Assembly: GCA_035476815.1 (NCBI GenBank)
Contig: DATILD010000039.1
Coordinates: forward strand, 1 to 64,000
Source: Methylibium sp035476815
GTDB taxonomy: Bacteria > Pseudomonadota > Gammaproteobacteria > Burkholderiales > Burkholderiaceae_C
Direction: 5' to 3'
DNA length: 64,000 bases
A model generated the notes under the pieces. It was given only the letters and a program-made list of their open reading frames with translations. It ran no database searches and was not told the origin of the DNA. Positions 29,715 through 41,468 of the stretch are shown here, in pieces (within the stretch, counting starts at the first letter, position 1; the number at the start of each line of letters is the position of its first letter). A program made the position numbers and the translations under genes.

Positions 29715-30514
29715 GCGCCGGCGGCAAGCAGCCCCCGAAATTCCCGCTCCGACTCGATCGCGTCGCGCGGGCGCCGGCCGCCGGCGGCCTGCTGCGCCCG
29801 CAGCGGCCGGTGCAGGACGCGGCCGTCGCGGCGGCGCGCGTCGCGACCCCGTCGGGCCTGGGGCTCGATTCGTACCAGGTGCGCGAACGCATGGTCGCGC
29901 GCATCCGCGCCGACGGCGTGCGCGACGAGCGCGTGCTGGCCGCGCTGCGCGGCGTGCCGCGCCATGACTTCGTCGACACCGCGCTCGCCAACCAGGCCTA
30001 CGAGGACACGGCGCTGCCGATCGGACTGGGTCAGACGATCTCCAAGCCCTCGGTGGTGGCGCGCATGATCGAGCTGCTGCTGGCGCCGCACGCACCGGGC
30101 AAGCCGCTGAAGCTGCTCGAGATCGGCACCGGCTGCGGTTACCAGGCCGCGGTGCTGGCGGTGCTGGCGCGGACCGTCGTGTCGGTCGAGCGGCTCAAGC
30201 CGCTGCACGAGCGAGCGCGCGAGACGCTGGCCGCGCTGCGGCCGGCGGGCTTGCGGCTGGTCTATGGTGACGGCCGGCTCGGCCATGCCCCCAATGCCCC
30301 TTACGACGGCATCATCGCCGCGGCCGGCGGCGATGACCTGCCCCCCGCCTGGCTCGAACAGCTCGCGCCCGGCGGCCGGCTGGTCGCGCCGATGTTCGAC
30401 GCCGCGCGCGGCGGCCAGGTGCTGGTGGTGTGCGACCGGCTCGCCGATGGCCGCGTGCAACGCAGTCTTCACGAGGCGGTGAGGTTCGTCCCCCTAAAAT
30501 CCGGGCTCGATTGA
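29711..30514 (+). CDS. pcm: Protein-L-isoaspartate O-methyltransferase
   Basis: 267 aa from ATG 29711 (ATGA overlap with surE). It has about 55 extra N-terminal residues, Pro/Ala/Arg-rich, compared with the 208-aa E. coli enzyme. The core is clear: VPRHDFVD, QAYEDTALPIGLGQTISKPSVVARM, SAM motif LLEIGTGCGYQAAVLA, VSVERL, and YDGIIAAAGGDDLP. It methylates isoaspartyl residues to start repair of aged proteins. It is located between surE and nlpD as in other Burkholderiales. Confidence 0.95.
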   Translation: MSAGGKQPPKFPLRLDRVARAPAAGGLLRPQRPVQDAAVAAARVATPSGLGLDSYQVRERMVARIRADGVRDERVLAALRGVPRHDFVDTALANQAYEDTALPIGLGQTISKPSVVARMIELLLAPHAPGKPLKLLEIGTGCGYQAAVLAVLARTVVSVERLKPLHERARETLAALRPAGLRLVYGDGRLGHAPNAPYDGIIAAAGGDDLPPAWLEQLAPGGRLVAPMFDAARGGQVLVVCDRLADGRVQRSLHEAVRFVPLKSGLD

Positions 30515-30539
30515 CACGACCGCCTGGCGGTCCGCCGAC

Positions 30540-31445
30540 ATGCGATCCGAGCCCTCCGTCTTCTCTGCTGCACGCCTCGCCGCGTTCGGCGCCTGCGTGC
30601 TGTTGCTGACCGCCTGTGCCTCGGGCGTGCGCCGTGCGCCGGTCGAGGACCGCACGGCATCGCGCGCCGGCGCGGCGGCGCTGCCGCCCGCGGCCCCGGC
30701 CAGTGCGGCCTCCGCGCCCGAGCTCAAGCCGCTGCCGGGCGCCGAGAACGCCGGCAAGCCCGGCTACTACACCGTGAAGCCGGGCGACACGATGATCCGC
30801 ATCGGCCTCGAGACCGGCCAGAACTGGCGCGACATCCAGCGCTGGAACAACCTCGACAACGCCAACGTCATCGAGGTCGGCCAGGTGCTGCGCGTGCTGC
30901 CGCCGAACGTCGATGCCGGCAGCGTCGCGACGCGCCCGGTGACCGCCGCCAAGGTCGAACCCCGGCCACTGGACGTGAAGCCGGGGACCGCCGCGTCCGC
31001 CCCGCCTGCGGCGGCCTCGACCGCACCCCCCGCCGTGCCGGCGCCGGCCGCCCCGACGCCGGCGTCGCGCGACGACGACGAGCCGCAGTGGGCCTGGCCG
31101 GCCTCCGGCGCCGTCGTCTCCGCCTACGACGAGGCGCGCAACAAGGGCGTGGCGATTGGCGGCAAGGCCGGCGATCCGGTTCTTGCTGCGGCCGACGGCC
31201 GGGTCGTGTACGCTGGCTCCGGGCTGCGCGGTTATGGCAACCTCGTCATCGTGAAGCACAACGCCACCTACCTCACCGCCTATGCGCACAACCAGGCCCT
31301 GCTGGTCAAGGAGGACCAGTCGGTCAAGCGCGGGCAGAAGATCGCCGAGATGGGCTCGACCGACGCGGAGCGGGTGCAACTGCACTTCGAGATCCGCCGC
31401 CTCGGCAAGCCGGTCGATCCGACGCGGCTGCTGCCGCCACGCTGA
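30540..31445 (+). CDS. nlpD: LysM/M23 lipoprotein NlpD, amidase activator
   Basis: 301 aa. Lipobox LLLTACAS (Cys about 23). One LysM domain (YYTVKPGDTMIRIGLETGQNWRDIQRWNNLDN, about residues 79-122), a Pro/Ala-rich linker and a C-terminal LytM (M23) domain. The usual zinc ligands are not all kept (NKGVAIGGKAGDP has no His/Asp ligand pair), as in E. coli NlpD, which has no hydrolase activity and activates amidase AmiC at the septum. rpoS follows 17 bp downstream, and in E. coli the main rpoS promoter lies within nlpD. Confidence 0.93.
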   Translation: MRSEPSVFSAARLAAFGACVLLLTACASGVRRAPVEDRTASRAGAAALPPAAPASAASAPELKPLPGAENAGKPGYYTVKPGDTMIRIGLETGQNWRDIQRWNNLDNANVIEVGQVLRVLPPNVDAGSVATRPVTAAKVEPRPLDVKPGTAASAPPAAASTAPPAVPAPAAPTPASRDDDEPQWAWPASGAVVSAYDEARNKGVAIGGKAGDPVLAAADGRVVYAGSGLRGYGNLVIVKHNATYLTAYAHNQALLVKEDQSVKRGQKIAEMGSTDAERVQLHFEIRRLGKPVDPTRLLPPR

Positions 31446-31462
31446 AGCCCGCGGAGCATGCG

Positions 31463-32515
31463 GTGGCCGACCGAAAGCGTCCGATGCCCGCCACGCATGA
31501 AGCTCCGCGCCGCGCCGATGCCGTAGCGCTGGCCAACGGTCACGCGGGCAACGGGCTGGCGCCCTCCGAGGACCTCGGGCCTGCGATCGGCGACCTCGTG
31601 CCCGAAGCGGACGTGGCCGAAGCCGTCGAGGGCGCGCCGCTGGCGGCGGGCGAGGCGGAGGTCGGCAACACCCTGCAGACCTATCTGCGCGAGATCCGTC
31701 GCGCGCCGCTGTTCACGCCCGAGGAGGAGTTCGCGACCGCCTGCCTCGCGCGCGGCGGCGACTTCGCCGCGCGCCAGCGCATGATCGAGCGCAACCTGCG
31801 GCTGGTGGTCAGCATCGCCAAGAACTACCTCGGCCGCGGCCTGCCGATGACCGATCTGATCGAGGAGGGCAACCTCGGCCTGATGCACGCGATCGGCAAG
31901 TTCGAGCCGGAGCGGGGCTTCCGCTTCTCGACCTATGCCTCGTGGTGGATCCGCCAGAACATCGAGCGCGCGATCATGCACCAGGCTCGGCTGGTGCGGC
32001 TGCCGGTGCATGTGGTGCGCGAGCTCAACCAGGTGCTGAAGACGCGCCGCGCGATCGAGAGCGAGTCGATGGCCAACGGCGACGCCCGCGCTGCGCGCGT
32101 CGAGGACGTGGCCGCGGCGCTCGGGCGGCCGGTGTCGGACGTGACCGACCTGCTGCGCTTCGCCGAGCAGCCGACCTCGCTCGACGCGCCGCTCGAGCGC
32201 CATGGCGCCGACGGCCATGCCGAGACCGTGATCGACCTGGTGGCCGACGACCAGGCGACCGACCCGATGGGCCTGACGCTCAGTCACGAGGTCGAGCAGC
32301 TGCTCCAGCATGGCCTCGACGAGCTCAGCGAGCGCGAGCGCGAGGTGCTGTCGGGCCGCTACGGCCTGCACGACCGCGAGCCCGAGACGCTCGAGGTGCT
32401 GGCCGAGCGGCTCGGCCTGACGCGCGAACGCATCCGCCAGATCCAGCAGGAGGCGCTGGTCAAGCTCAAGCGCGGCATGGCGCGGCACGGCATCGGGCGC
32501 GACTCGATCTTCTGA
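31463..32515 (+). CDS. rpoS: RNA polymerase sigma factor RpoS
   Basis: About 350 aa from GTG 31463, chosen since GGAG lies 6 bp upstream; ATG 31484 is an alternative. The general stress/stationary-phase sigma factor. Region 1.2 (NTLQTYLREIRRAPLFTPEEE), region 2 (RNLRLVVSIAKNYLGRGLPMTDLIEEGNLGLMHAI, FRFSTYASWWIRQNIERAI), region 3 and region 4.2 (LEVLAERLGLTRERIRQIQQEAL) are all present. The N-terminal 60 residues are low in conservation. It is downstream of nlpD as expected. Confidence 0.96.
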   Translation: MADRKRPMPATHEAPRRADAVALANGHAGNGLAPSEDLGPAIGDLVPEADVAEAVEGAPLAAGEAEVGNTLQTYLREIRRAPLFTPEEEFATACLARGGDFAARQRMIERNLRLVVSIAKNYLGRGLPMTDLIEEGNLGLMHAIGKFEPERGFRFSTYASWWIRQNIERAIMHQARLVRLPVHVVRELNQVLKTRRAIESESMANGDARAARVEDVAAALGRPVSDVTDLLRFAEQPTSLDAPLERHGADGHAETVIDLVADDQATDPMGLTLSHEVEQLLQHGLDELSEREREVLSGRYGLHDREPETLEVLAERLGLTRERIRQIQQEALVKLKRGMARHGIGRDSIF

Positions 32516-32526
32516 GTGCCCCCAGG

Positions 32527-32584
32527 GCCGGGCTGCGCCCAGCCCGCCCCCCGCGGGGTTCAAGGAACCTTGGGGCGGCCCGGC
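32527..32584. repeat. Composite inverted repeat after rpoS
   Basis: Outer arms GCCGGGC (32527-32533) and GCCCGGC (32578-32584) enclose smaller hairpins: GGGCT/AGCCC (32530-32534/32541-32545) and GGTTC/GAACC (32557-32561/32565-32569). There is no T-run, so it may act as a weak terminator or be a dispersed palindromic repeat. It fills most of the rpoS-rlmD gap. Confidence 0.55.
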
Positions 32585-32615
32585 GTTTCCTCGAAAGCCG
32601 CGGCGCGCGCGCCGG

Positions 32616-32627
32616 GATAATCCGGCG
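32616..32627 (+). promoter_or_regulatory. -10-like hexamer 6 bp before the rlmD start
   Basis: GATAAT at 32616-32621 is followed by 6 bp and the rlmD ATG. There is no Shine-Dalgarno sequence. The arrangement suggests a leaderless transcript like that inferred for surE, yhbY and arsR in this window. Confidence 0.4.
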
Positions 32628-33983
32628 ATGACGGCAAAGGACGAATGGCTGAAGGTCGAATCGCTCGACCTCGAGGCCCAGGGCGTGGCGCACGACGCCG
32701 AGGGCAAGGTGGTGTTCATCGACGGCGCGCTGCCCGGCGAGGAGGTGCAGGTCGCGGTGCAGCGCCGCAAGAACAACTGGGAGCAGGGCAGCGTGACGGC
32801 CCGGCGGCGCGAGAGCGCCCAGCGCGTCGAACCGCGCTGCCCGCACTTCGGCACCTGCGGCGGCTGCAAGATGCAGCACTTCCACATCGGCGCGCAGGTG
32901 GCCGTGAAGCAGCGCGTGCTGGAGGACAACCTCTGGCACCTCGGCAAGGTCGAGGCCGAACGCATGCTGCGGCCGATGGAAGGGCCGACCTGGGGCTACC
33001 GCTACCGCGCGCGGCTGTCGGTGCGGCATGTGGTCAAGAAGGGCCAGGTGCTGGTCGGCTTCCACGAGCGCAAGTCGAGCTACGTGGCCGACATGAGCCG
33101 CTGCGAGATCCTGCCGCCGCATGTGAGTGCGATGCTGCTGCCGCTGCGTGCGCTGATCTACGCCATGGACGGGCGCGACCGCCTGCCGCAGATCGAGCTG
33201 GCGGTGGGCGAGGGCCGCGATGGGCTGGTGACCGCGCTGGTGCTGCGTCACCTCGAGCCGCTGAGCGCAGCCGACCTCGAGCGCCTGCGCGCCTTCGGCG
33301 CGGAGCACCGCGTGCAGTGGTGGCTGCAGCCCAAGGGCCCGGACAGCGTGCAGCGGCTCGACGATCGCGGCCCGCCGCTGGCCTATACGCTGCCGGAGTT
33401 CGGCGTGCACATGCCCTTCCGGCCGACCGACTTCACCCAGGTCAACCACCAGATCAATCGCGCGCTGGTGGTGCAGGCGCTGCGCCTGCTGGCGCCGCAG
33501 CCCGACGAGCGGGTGATCGACTGGTTTTGCGGTCTCGGCAACTTCACGCTGCCGCTGGCGACGCGCGCCCGAGAAGTGCTGGGCGTGGAAGGCAGCGAGG
33601 CGCTGGTGGCCCGCTCGCGCGAGAACGCGGCGCTCAACGGACTGGCCGCGAAGACGCGCTTCGAGGCGCGCAACCTGTTCGAGCTGGCGCCGGCCGACCT
33701 GGCTGCGTACGGCCCGGCGGCCAAGTGGCTGGTCGACCCGCCGCGCGAGGGCGCCTTCGCGTTGGCCAAGGCGGTGGCCGATGCGGTCCAGGACCCGACG
33801 CTGGCGACTGGCTGGGCGCCGCCGTCACGCATCGTCTACGTGAGCTGCAACCCGGCCACGCTGGCGCGTGATGCCGGGCTGCTGGTGCACCAGGCGGGCT
33901 ATCGCTGCGCGTTGGCGGGGGCGGTGAACATGTTCCCGCACACCGCGCATGTGGAGTCGATCGCGGTCTTCGAGCGAGCTTGA
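32628..33983 (+). CDS. rlmD: 23S rRNA (uracil1939-C5)-methyltransferase
   Basis: 451 aa. TRAM-like N-terminus (VESLDLEAQGVAH), a [4Fe-4S] site with CPHFGTCGGCKMQH plus Cys of SRCEILPP, SAM motif DWFCGLGNFTLPLA and the catalytic Cys in IVYVSCNPATLARD. It methylates U1939 of 23S rRNA. Single gene; it ends 18 bp before a bidirectional hairpin shared with the convergent BI-1 gene. Confidence 0.95.
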   Translation: MTAKDEWLKVESLDLEAQGVAHDAEGKVVFIDGALPGEEVQVAVQRRKNNWEQGSVTARRRESAQRVEPRCPHFGTCGGCKMQHFHIGAQVAVKQRVLEDNLWHLGKVEAERMLRPMEGPTWGYRYRARLSVRHVVKKGQVLVGFHERKSSYVADMSRCEILPPHVSAMLLPLRALIYAMDGRDRLPQIELAVGEGRDGLVTALVLRHLEPLSAADLERLRAFGAEHRVQWWLQPKGPDSVQRLDDRGPPLAYTLPEFGVHMPFRPTDFTQVNHQINRALVVQALRLLAPQPDERVIDWFCGLGNFTLPLATRAREVLGVEGSEALVARSRENAALNGLAAKTRFEARNLFELAPADLAAYGPAAKWLVDPPREGAFALAKAVADAVQDPTLATGWAPPSRIVYVSCNPATLARDAGLLVHQAGYRCALAGAVNMFPHTAHVESIAVFERA

Positions 33984-34000
33984 GCGCACCCCGGAAACGA

Positions 34001-34024
34001 ACAAGGCCCCGTCAGGGGCCTTGT
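34001..34024. terminator. Hairpin between convergent rlmD and BI-1 genes
   Basis: A perfect 10-bp stem ACAAGGCCCC/GGGGCCTTGT with a GTCA loop. On both strands it is preceded by A-rich and followed by T-containing sequence, although without a long T-run. The position between two convergent genes fits a bidirectional terminator. Confidence 0.75.
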
Positions 34025-34041
34025 CGATTCGGCGAAGCGTG

Positions 34042-34752
34042 CTATTCCCGCTCGCCGCCGAAGATGCCCAGCAGGCTCAGCAGACTCTGGAACACGTTGT
34101 AGACGTCCAGGTAGATCGCCAGCGTCGCGGTGACGTAGTTGGTCTCGCCGCCGTCGATCACGCGCTTGATGTCGTAGAGCATGAAGGCCGAGAAGATCAC
34201 CACGGCGAGCGCCGAGATCGTGGCCATCAGCGCCGGCATCTGCAGCCAGATGTTGGCGACCGCGGCGACGATGATGCCGATCGCACCGACCATCAGCCAC
34301 TTGCCCATGCCCGACAGGTCGCGCTTGATCGTCGTGGCCAGCGAGGCCATGCCGAAGAACACGACCGCGGTGCCACCGAAGGCAAAGGTGATCAGCGATG
34401 CGCCGTTGGCAAAGCCCAGCACCGCGCCGATCAGACGCGACAGCATCAGTCCCATGAAGAAGGTGAAGCCGAGCAGCAGCGCGACGCCGATCCCCGAGTT
34501 CTTGAACTTCTCGATCGCGAAGAAGAAGCCGAAGGCGACGCCCATGAACACCAGGAAGCCGATGAAGGGGCTGCCGGCGAAGAAGCTGAACCCGGTCGCC
34601 ACCCCCACCCAGGCCCCCAACACCGTCGGCACGAGCGACAGGGCCAGCAGCCAGTAGGTGTTGCGCAGTACGCGGTTGCTCTGCGCAACGGCGGTACCGG
34701 CGTAACGGGTTTGCAGGGTTTGGTCCATCCGATCCTCCAGGGTCAAAGACAC
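34042..34752 (-). CDS. Bax inhibitor-1/YccA family membrane protein
   Basis: 236 aa with seven membrane helices. The N-terminus QTRYAGTAVAQSNRVLRNTYWLL and the segments FFGMASLATTIKRDLSGMGKWL and FSAFMLYDIKRVIDGGETNYV are typical of the YccA/BI-1 branch; the last includes the conserved acidic residue thought to gate a Ca2+/H+ leak. YccA modulates FtsH proteolysis in E. coli; ftsH is also in this window. GGAGG lies 6 bp before the start, and a TAGAAT -10-like box is at 34776-34781. Confidence 0.92.
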   Translation of the reverse strand: MSLTLEDRMDQTLQTRYAGTAVAQSNRVLRNTYWLLALSLVPTVLGAWVGVATGFSFFAGSPFIGFLVFMGVAFGFFFAIEKFKNSGIGVALLLGFTFFMGLMLSRLIGAVLGFANGASLITFAFGGTAVVFFGMASLATTIKRDLSGMGKWLMVGAIGIIVAAVANIWLQMPALMATISALAVVIFSAFMLYDIKRVIDGGETNYVTATLAIYLDVYNVFQSLLSLLGIFGGERE

Positions 34753-34801
34753 GAAGCTGAGATCAAGCTGACGGAATTCTAGTTCCCCGCTGCTTGATGC
34801 G

Positions 34802-35008
34802 TCATTTCGTGAGGATCAGCTTGCCCAGGCGCGTGGCCCGTAGCAGGTAGAGCGCGCCGTTGTGCTCGATGTGGACCGCGGTGCGGCCCTGCAGCAGCGC
34901 CGCGCTCGGCACGGCGCCGGGTGGCAGCGGCATGTCGGCGGGTGTCCGCTGCGCGACGTCAGCACGGACCGCGGTGGCGGTAGGTCCGCGACCGGCCACA
35001 TCGCTCAT
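34802..35008 (-). CDS. hemP: Hemin uptake protein HemP
   Basis: 68 aa. The C-terminal half matches the HemP family: SAALLQGRTAVHIEHNGALYLLRATRLGKLILTK in outline, with the closing KLILTK invariant. In Burkholderia HemP/HmuP is needed for haem-dependent uptake gene expression. The start overlaps the bfd stop by 4 bp, so both are translated from one short iron-regulated mRNA. No haem transporter genes follow; the next gene downstream is the BI-1 gene on the same strand. Confidence 0.88.
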   Translation of the reverse strand: MSDVAGRGPTATAVRADVAQRTPADMPLPPGAVPSAALLQGRTAVHIEHNGALYLLRATRLGKLILTK

Positions 35009-35223
35009 GCCGCCGCCATCGCTAGGCTGGCGTGACAGGTGCTCGGGCGCGCGGTGGTGCAGCCGGCCTGGGTGTGTTCGAAGATGGCCCGCGCGTGGCC
35101 GACGCATTGCCCGCAGCCGGTGCCGGCCCCGGTGCAGACCTGGACTTCCTCGAACTCCGCGCAGGCGGCGGCGTGATGCCGCAGTTCGCGGTCGGAAACG
35201 CGGTGGCAGAGGCAGATGATCAT
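35005..35223 (-). CDS. bfd: Bacterioferritin-associated ferredoxin
   Basis: 72 aa from the ATG at 35221-35223. The BFD [2Fe-2S] fold has four Cys ligands in a CxC...CxxC-like arrangement: CLCHRV at the N-terminus and CTGAGTGCGQC in the second half. It reduces and releases iron from bacterioferritin. It lies between a Fur-like promoter and hemP, with bfr about 130 bp further upstream on the same strand, a sensible iron-recycling group. Confidence 0.93.
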   Translation of the reverse strand: MIICLCHRVSDRELRHHAAACAEFEEVQVCTGAGTGCGQCVGHARAIFEHTQAGCTTARPSTCHASLAMAAA

Positions 35224-35270
35224 GGGGCGGCGGGGCGTTCGTTCGGTGCGGCAGGGGGCGGACCATGGTC

Positions 35271-35301
35271 GAATCATAAATAAGAATGATTCGCAACACA
35301 A
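35271..35301 (-). promoter_or_regulatory. Promoter of bfd-hemP with Fur-box-like palindrome
   Basis: On the minus strand a -35 TTGTGT (35296-35301) and a -10 TATGAT (35273-35278) are separated by exactly 17 bp. The spacer and -10 are covered by the inverted repeat GAATCAT-N8-ATGATTC (35271-35292), which resembles the Fur consensus. Repression by Fur-Fe under iron-replete conditions is the expected behaviour for these genes. Confidence 0.7.
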
Positions 35302-35355
35302 CTCCTAAACCCTGACGCCGTCACGGACGGCGCGTGCCCCTGCGGGGCGGACTCC

Positions 35356-35835
35356 TCAGCTGTCGCCTTCGCCCATCTGCGACTGCAGGAAGTTCGGAAG
35401 CCCGACCTGGTCGATCAGCCCGAGCTGGGTTTCGAGGAAGTCGATGTGCTCCTCGGTGTCGTCGAGGATGCGTTGCAGCACGTCGCGCGACACGTAGTCG
35501 CGCACGCTCTCGCAATGAGCGATGCCGGCCTTGATCGTGGCTTGGGCGGCGGACTCGAGTTGCAGGTCGCTCCTGAGCACCTCCGGCAGGTCCTCGCCGA
35601 TCATCAGCTTGCCGAGGTCCTGCAGGTTGGGCAGGCCGTCGAGCATCAGGATGCGCTCCATCAGCCGGTCGGCATGCTTCATCTCGCCGATCGACTCCTC
35701 GTACTCCTTCTTTGCCAGCCGCGCGAAGCCCCAGTGCTTGAGCAGCCGGTAGTGGAGGAAGTACTGGTTGATCGCGGTGAGCTCGTTCTTCAGCTGCGCG
35801 TTGAGGTGCGCGATGACCTGTGGGTCGCCTTGCAT
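35356..35835 (-). CDS. bfr: Bacterioferritin
   Basis: 159 aa. Four-helix-bundle iron storage protein. Ferroxidase ligands are present in QLKNELTAINQYFLH, EMKHADRLMERIL and DDTEEHIDFLE; the Met of EMKHAD corresponds to the haem-binding Met52 of E. coli Bfr, so a haem-binding type is expected. Start at 35833-35835. It is divergent from carA and is followed on its own strand by bfd-hemP, which have their own promoter. Confidence 0.95.
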   Translation of the reverse strand: MQGDPQVIAHLNAQLKNELTAINQYFLHYRLLKHWGFARLAKKEYEESIGEMKHADRLMERILMLDGLPNLQDLGKLMIGEDLPEVLRSDLQLESAAQATIKAGIAHCESVRDYVSRDVLQRILDDTEEHIDFLETQLGLIDQVGLPNFLQSQMGEGDS

Positions 35836-35881
35836 GGTGGTGCTCCAGTGGGAGTGGGCCGGGGCGCACGGACGCCCCGGC

Positions 35882-35887
35882 TATAAT
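35882..35887 (+). promoter_or_regulatory. Probable -10 element of carAB
   Basis: TATAAT 135 bp before the carA start. The leader between them holds a hairpin CGCTCC/GGAGCG (35973-35978/35982-35987). A CCGGGGC/GCCCCGG hairpin (35859-35865/35874-35880) sits immediately upstream of the hexamer where the -35 would be, and no -35 match is evident. Confidence 0.5.
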
Positions 35888-36021
35888 TTACAGGTTTACC
35901 CGCATCGATCCAGCCCGCGTCCTCGATTGCTCCCGAGGCCTTCGCGTCGACCACCCGGAAGACCCCGAACCCCGCTCCTTCGGAGCGAGACCGGCGCGCG
36001 CCCAAACCGGAGAATCAGCCC

Positions 36022-37173
36022 GTGCTGCCTGACCTGCCTTCCGCCCTCCTTGTACTTGCAGACGGCACGGTTTTCCAGGGCACCTCGATCGGCGCGCCCG
36101 GCCACACGGCCGGCGAGGTGGTGTTCAACACCGCGCTGACCGGCTACCAGGAAATCCTCACCGATCCGAGCTACTGCCGGCAGATCGTCACCCTGACGTA
36201 TCCGCACATCGGCAACACCGGCGTCAACGACGAGGATGTCGAGGCCGGCAAGGTCCACGCCGCCGGGCTGATCATCAAGGACCTGCCGGTCCTCGAGTCG
36301 AACTTCCGCAAGACCCGCACGCTTGCGCAGTACCTGCGCGACGAGGGCACGGTTGCGATCGCCGACATCGACACGCGCCGTCTCACCCGCATCCTGCGCA
36401 GCCAGGGGGCGCAGAACGGCTGCATCCTCGCGCTGCCGGCCGGCGTGAAGCCGACGCCCGCGCACATCGACGAGGCGCTCGCCAAGGCGAAGGCCGCGCC
36501 GAGCATGGCCGGCCTCGATCTCGCCAAGGTGGTCAGCGCGACCATGCCCTACGCCTGGACCGAGACCGAGTGGAAGCTGGGATCGGGCTACGGCCAGCAG
36601 GCTGCACCCAAGTTCCACGTCGTCGCCTACGACTTCGGCATCAAGCGCAACATCCTGCGCATGCTGGCCGAGCGCGGCTGCCAGGTCACCGTGGTGCCGG
36701 CCACCACGCCGGCGGCCGAGGCGCTGCTGCTCAAGCCCGATGGCATCTTCCTCAGCAACGGCCCCGGCGACCCGGAGCCCTGCGAGTACGCGATCGCCGC
36801 CACGCGCACGCTGATCGACACCGGCCTGCCGACCTTCGGCATCTGCCTGGGCCACCAGATCCTCGCGCTGGCCTCCGGCGCCAAGACCTTCAAGATGAAG
36901 TTCGGCCACCACGGCGCGAACCACCCGGTCAAGGACCTCGACGATGGCCGGGTGTCGATCACCAGTCAGAACCATGGCTTCGCGGTCGATGAGAAGACTC
37001 TTGGCCCCAACCTGCGCCCGACCCACGTGAGCCTGTTCGACGGCACGCTGCAGGGCCTGGCGCGCACCGACAAGCCCGCCTTCTGCTTCCAGGGCCACCC
37101 GGAAGCCTCACCCGGACCGCATGACATCGGCTACCTGTTCGACCGTTTCGTCGCGCTGATGGAGAACCGCTAA
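36022..37173 (+). CDS. carA: Carbamoyl-phosphate synthase small subunit
   Basis: 383 aa, GTG start. Glutamine amidotransferase subunit that gives ammonia to CarB for arginine and pyrimidine synthesis. The N-terminal CPSase domain (GTSIGAPGHTAGEVVFNTALTGYQE, DIDTRRLTRILR) and the class I GATase domain with the nucleophile in FGICLGHQ and the His/Glu pair in FQGHPEASPG are complete. carB begins at the base after its stop codon. Confidence 0.97.
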   Translation: MLPDLPSALLVLADGTVFQGTSIGAPGHTAGEVVFNTALTGYQEILTDPSYCRQIVTLTYPHIGNTGVNDEDVEAGKVHAAGLIIKDLPVLESNFRKTRTLAQYLRDEGTVAIADIDTRRLTRILRSQGAQNGCILALPAGVKPTPAHIDEALAKAKAAPSMAGLDLAKVVSATMPYAWTETEWKLGSGYGQQAAPKFHVVAYDFGIKRNILRMLAERGCQVTVVPATTPAAEALLLKPDGIFLSNGPGDPEPCEYAIAATRTLIDTGLPTFGICLGHQILALASGAKTFKMKFGHHGANHPVKDLDDGRVSITSQNHGFAVDEKTLGPNLRPTHVSLFDGTLQGLARTDKPAFCFQGHPEASPGPHDIGYLFDRFVALMENR

Positions 37174-40428
<3,255 letters not shown>

Positions 40429-40446
40429 ACTGCATCCATCGCAGCG

Positions 40447-40480
40447 GCCGCCCCGGGGTATCGGGGCGGCTGAATTTTTT
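40447..40480 (+). terminator. Rho-independent terminator of carAB
   Basis: A 9-bp perfect stem GCCGCCCCG/CGGGGCGGC (40447-40455/40462-40470) with a 6-nt loop, followed by TGAATTTTTT. Strong intrinsic terminator; greA starts 24 bp later and must therefore have a promoter here or depend on read-through. Confidence 0.9.
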
Positions 40481-40503
40481 GTGTCGTACGGGGAACCCAG
40501 ACC

Positions 40504-40980
40504 ATGGCCACCATTCCGCTGACCAAGCGTGGCGCCGAGAAGCTGAAGGCAGAGTTGCAGCGGCTCAAGAGCGTGGAGCGCCATGCGGTGATCCAGGCCA
40601 TCGCCGAGGCGCGCGCCCAGGGCGACCTGTCGGAGAACGCCGAGTACGAGGCTGCCAAGGACAAGCAGGGCTTCATCGAGGGCCGCATCCTCGAGATCGA
40701 GAGCAAGCTCGCGGCGGCCCAGATCATCGACCCGTCCTCGCTCGATGCGGGCGGGCGTGTCGTGTTCGGCTCGACCGTGGACCTGGAGGAGGAAGACTCC
40801 GGCAGCCAGGTGACCTACCAGATCGTCGGCGACGACGAGGCCGACCTGAAGCAGGGGCTGATCTCGGTCAGCTCGCCGATCGCGCGCGCGATGATCGGCA
40901 AGGAAGCCGGCGACGTGGCCGAGTTCACCGCGCCGGGCGGCACGCGCCGCTACGAGATCGTCGAGGTCCGCTACCTGTGA
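40504..40980 (+). CDS. greA: Transcription elongation factor GreA
   Basis: 158 aa, exactly the family size. It rescues arrested RNA polymerase by stimulating transcript cleavage. The N-terminal coiled coil (KLKAELQRLKSVERHAVIQAIAEARAQGDLSENAEY) includes the acidic tip residues in DLSENAEYEAAK, and the C-terminal FKBP-like domain ends with RRYEIVEVRYL. Located between carB and a DUF4149 membrane protein, as in many betaproteobacteria. Confidence 0.96.
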   Translation: MATIPLTKRGAEKLKAELQRLKSVERHAVIQAIAEARAQGDLSENAEYEAAKDKQGFIEGRILEIESKLAAAQIIDPSSLDAGGRVVFGSTVDLEEEDSGSQVTYQIVGDDEADLKQGLISVSSPIARAMIGKEAGDVAEFTAPGGTRRYEIVEVRYL

Positions 40981-41420
40981 CCGGCTTTGCCGAGCGGCTG
41001 CGCCGCGTGCTGCCGGGCCTGTGGGCGGGGCTGATGCTGGCGCTCGGCGCGGTCGCGGCGCCCAGCCTGTTCGCGCTGCTGGAGCGGGCCCAGGCCGGCC
41101 TGGTGGCCGGGCGGCTGTTCACCGTCGAGGCGCAGCTGAGCCTGATCCTGTGCATCGCGCTCGGCCTGCTGGAGCGCCGGCGGGCGGCGCAACGTGCCGC
41201 GGCGGGGGCTGGCTCGCGCGTCAGCGCCGAGCTGTTGCTGGTGCTGGGGGCGCTGTTCTGCACCGTGCTGGGCCATTTCGCGCTGCAGCCGATGATGGCG
41301 GCGGCGCGGCTCGGGCAGGGCGCTGCTTCGTTCGGGCTGCTGCATGGCGCGTCGAGCGGTCTGTTCCTGCTCAAGGGCCTGCTGGTCGCGACGCTGGCCT
41401 GGCGGGCGTCGCGCGCCTGA
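40977..41420 (+). CDS. DUF4149 membrane protein
   Basis: 147 aa from a GTG overlapping the greA stop by 4 bp (GTGA). Four membrane helices. The family outline is visible: LPGLWAGLMLALGAVAAPSLFALL near the start and GHFALQPMMAAAR, FGLLHGASSGLFLLKGLLV in the second half. Function unknown. Constant companion of greA in Burkholderiales, likely co-translated. Confidence 0.85.
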   Translation: MTGFAERLRRVLPGLWAGLMLALGAVAAPSLFALLERAQAGLVAGRLFTVEAQLSLILCIALGLLERRRAAQRAAAGAGSRVSAELLLVLGALFCTVLGHFALQPMMAAARLGQGAASFGLLHGASSGLFLLKGLLVATLAWRASRA

Positions 41421-41468
41421 AGCCGGGCGCGCCGGTTGCATGCACGCGGCCGAACCAGGAGCACCACG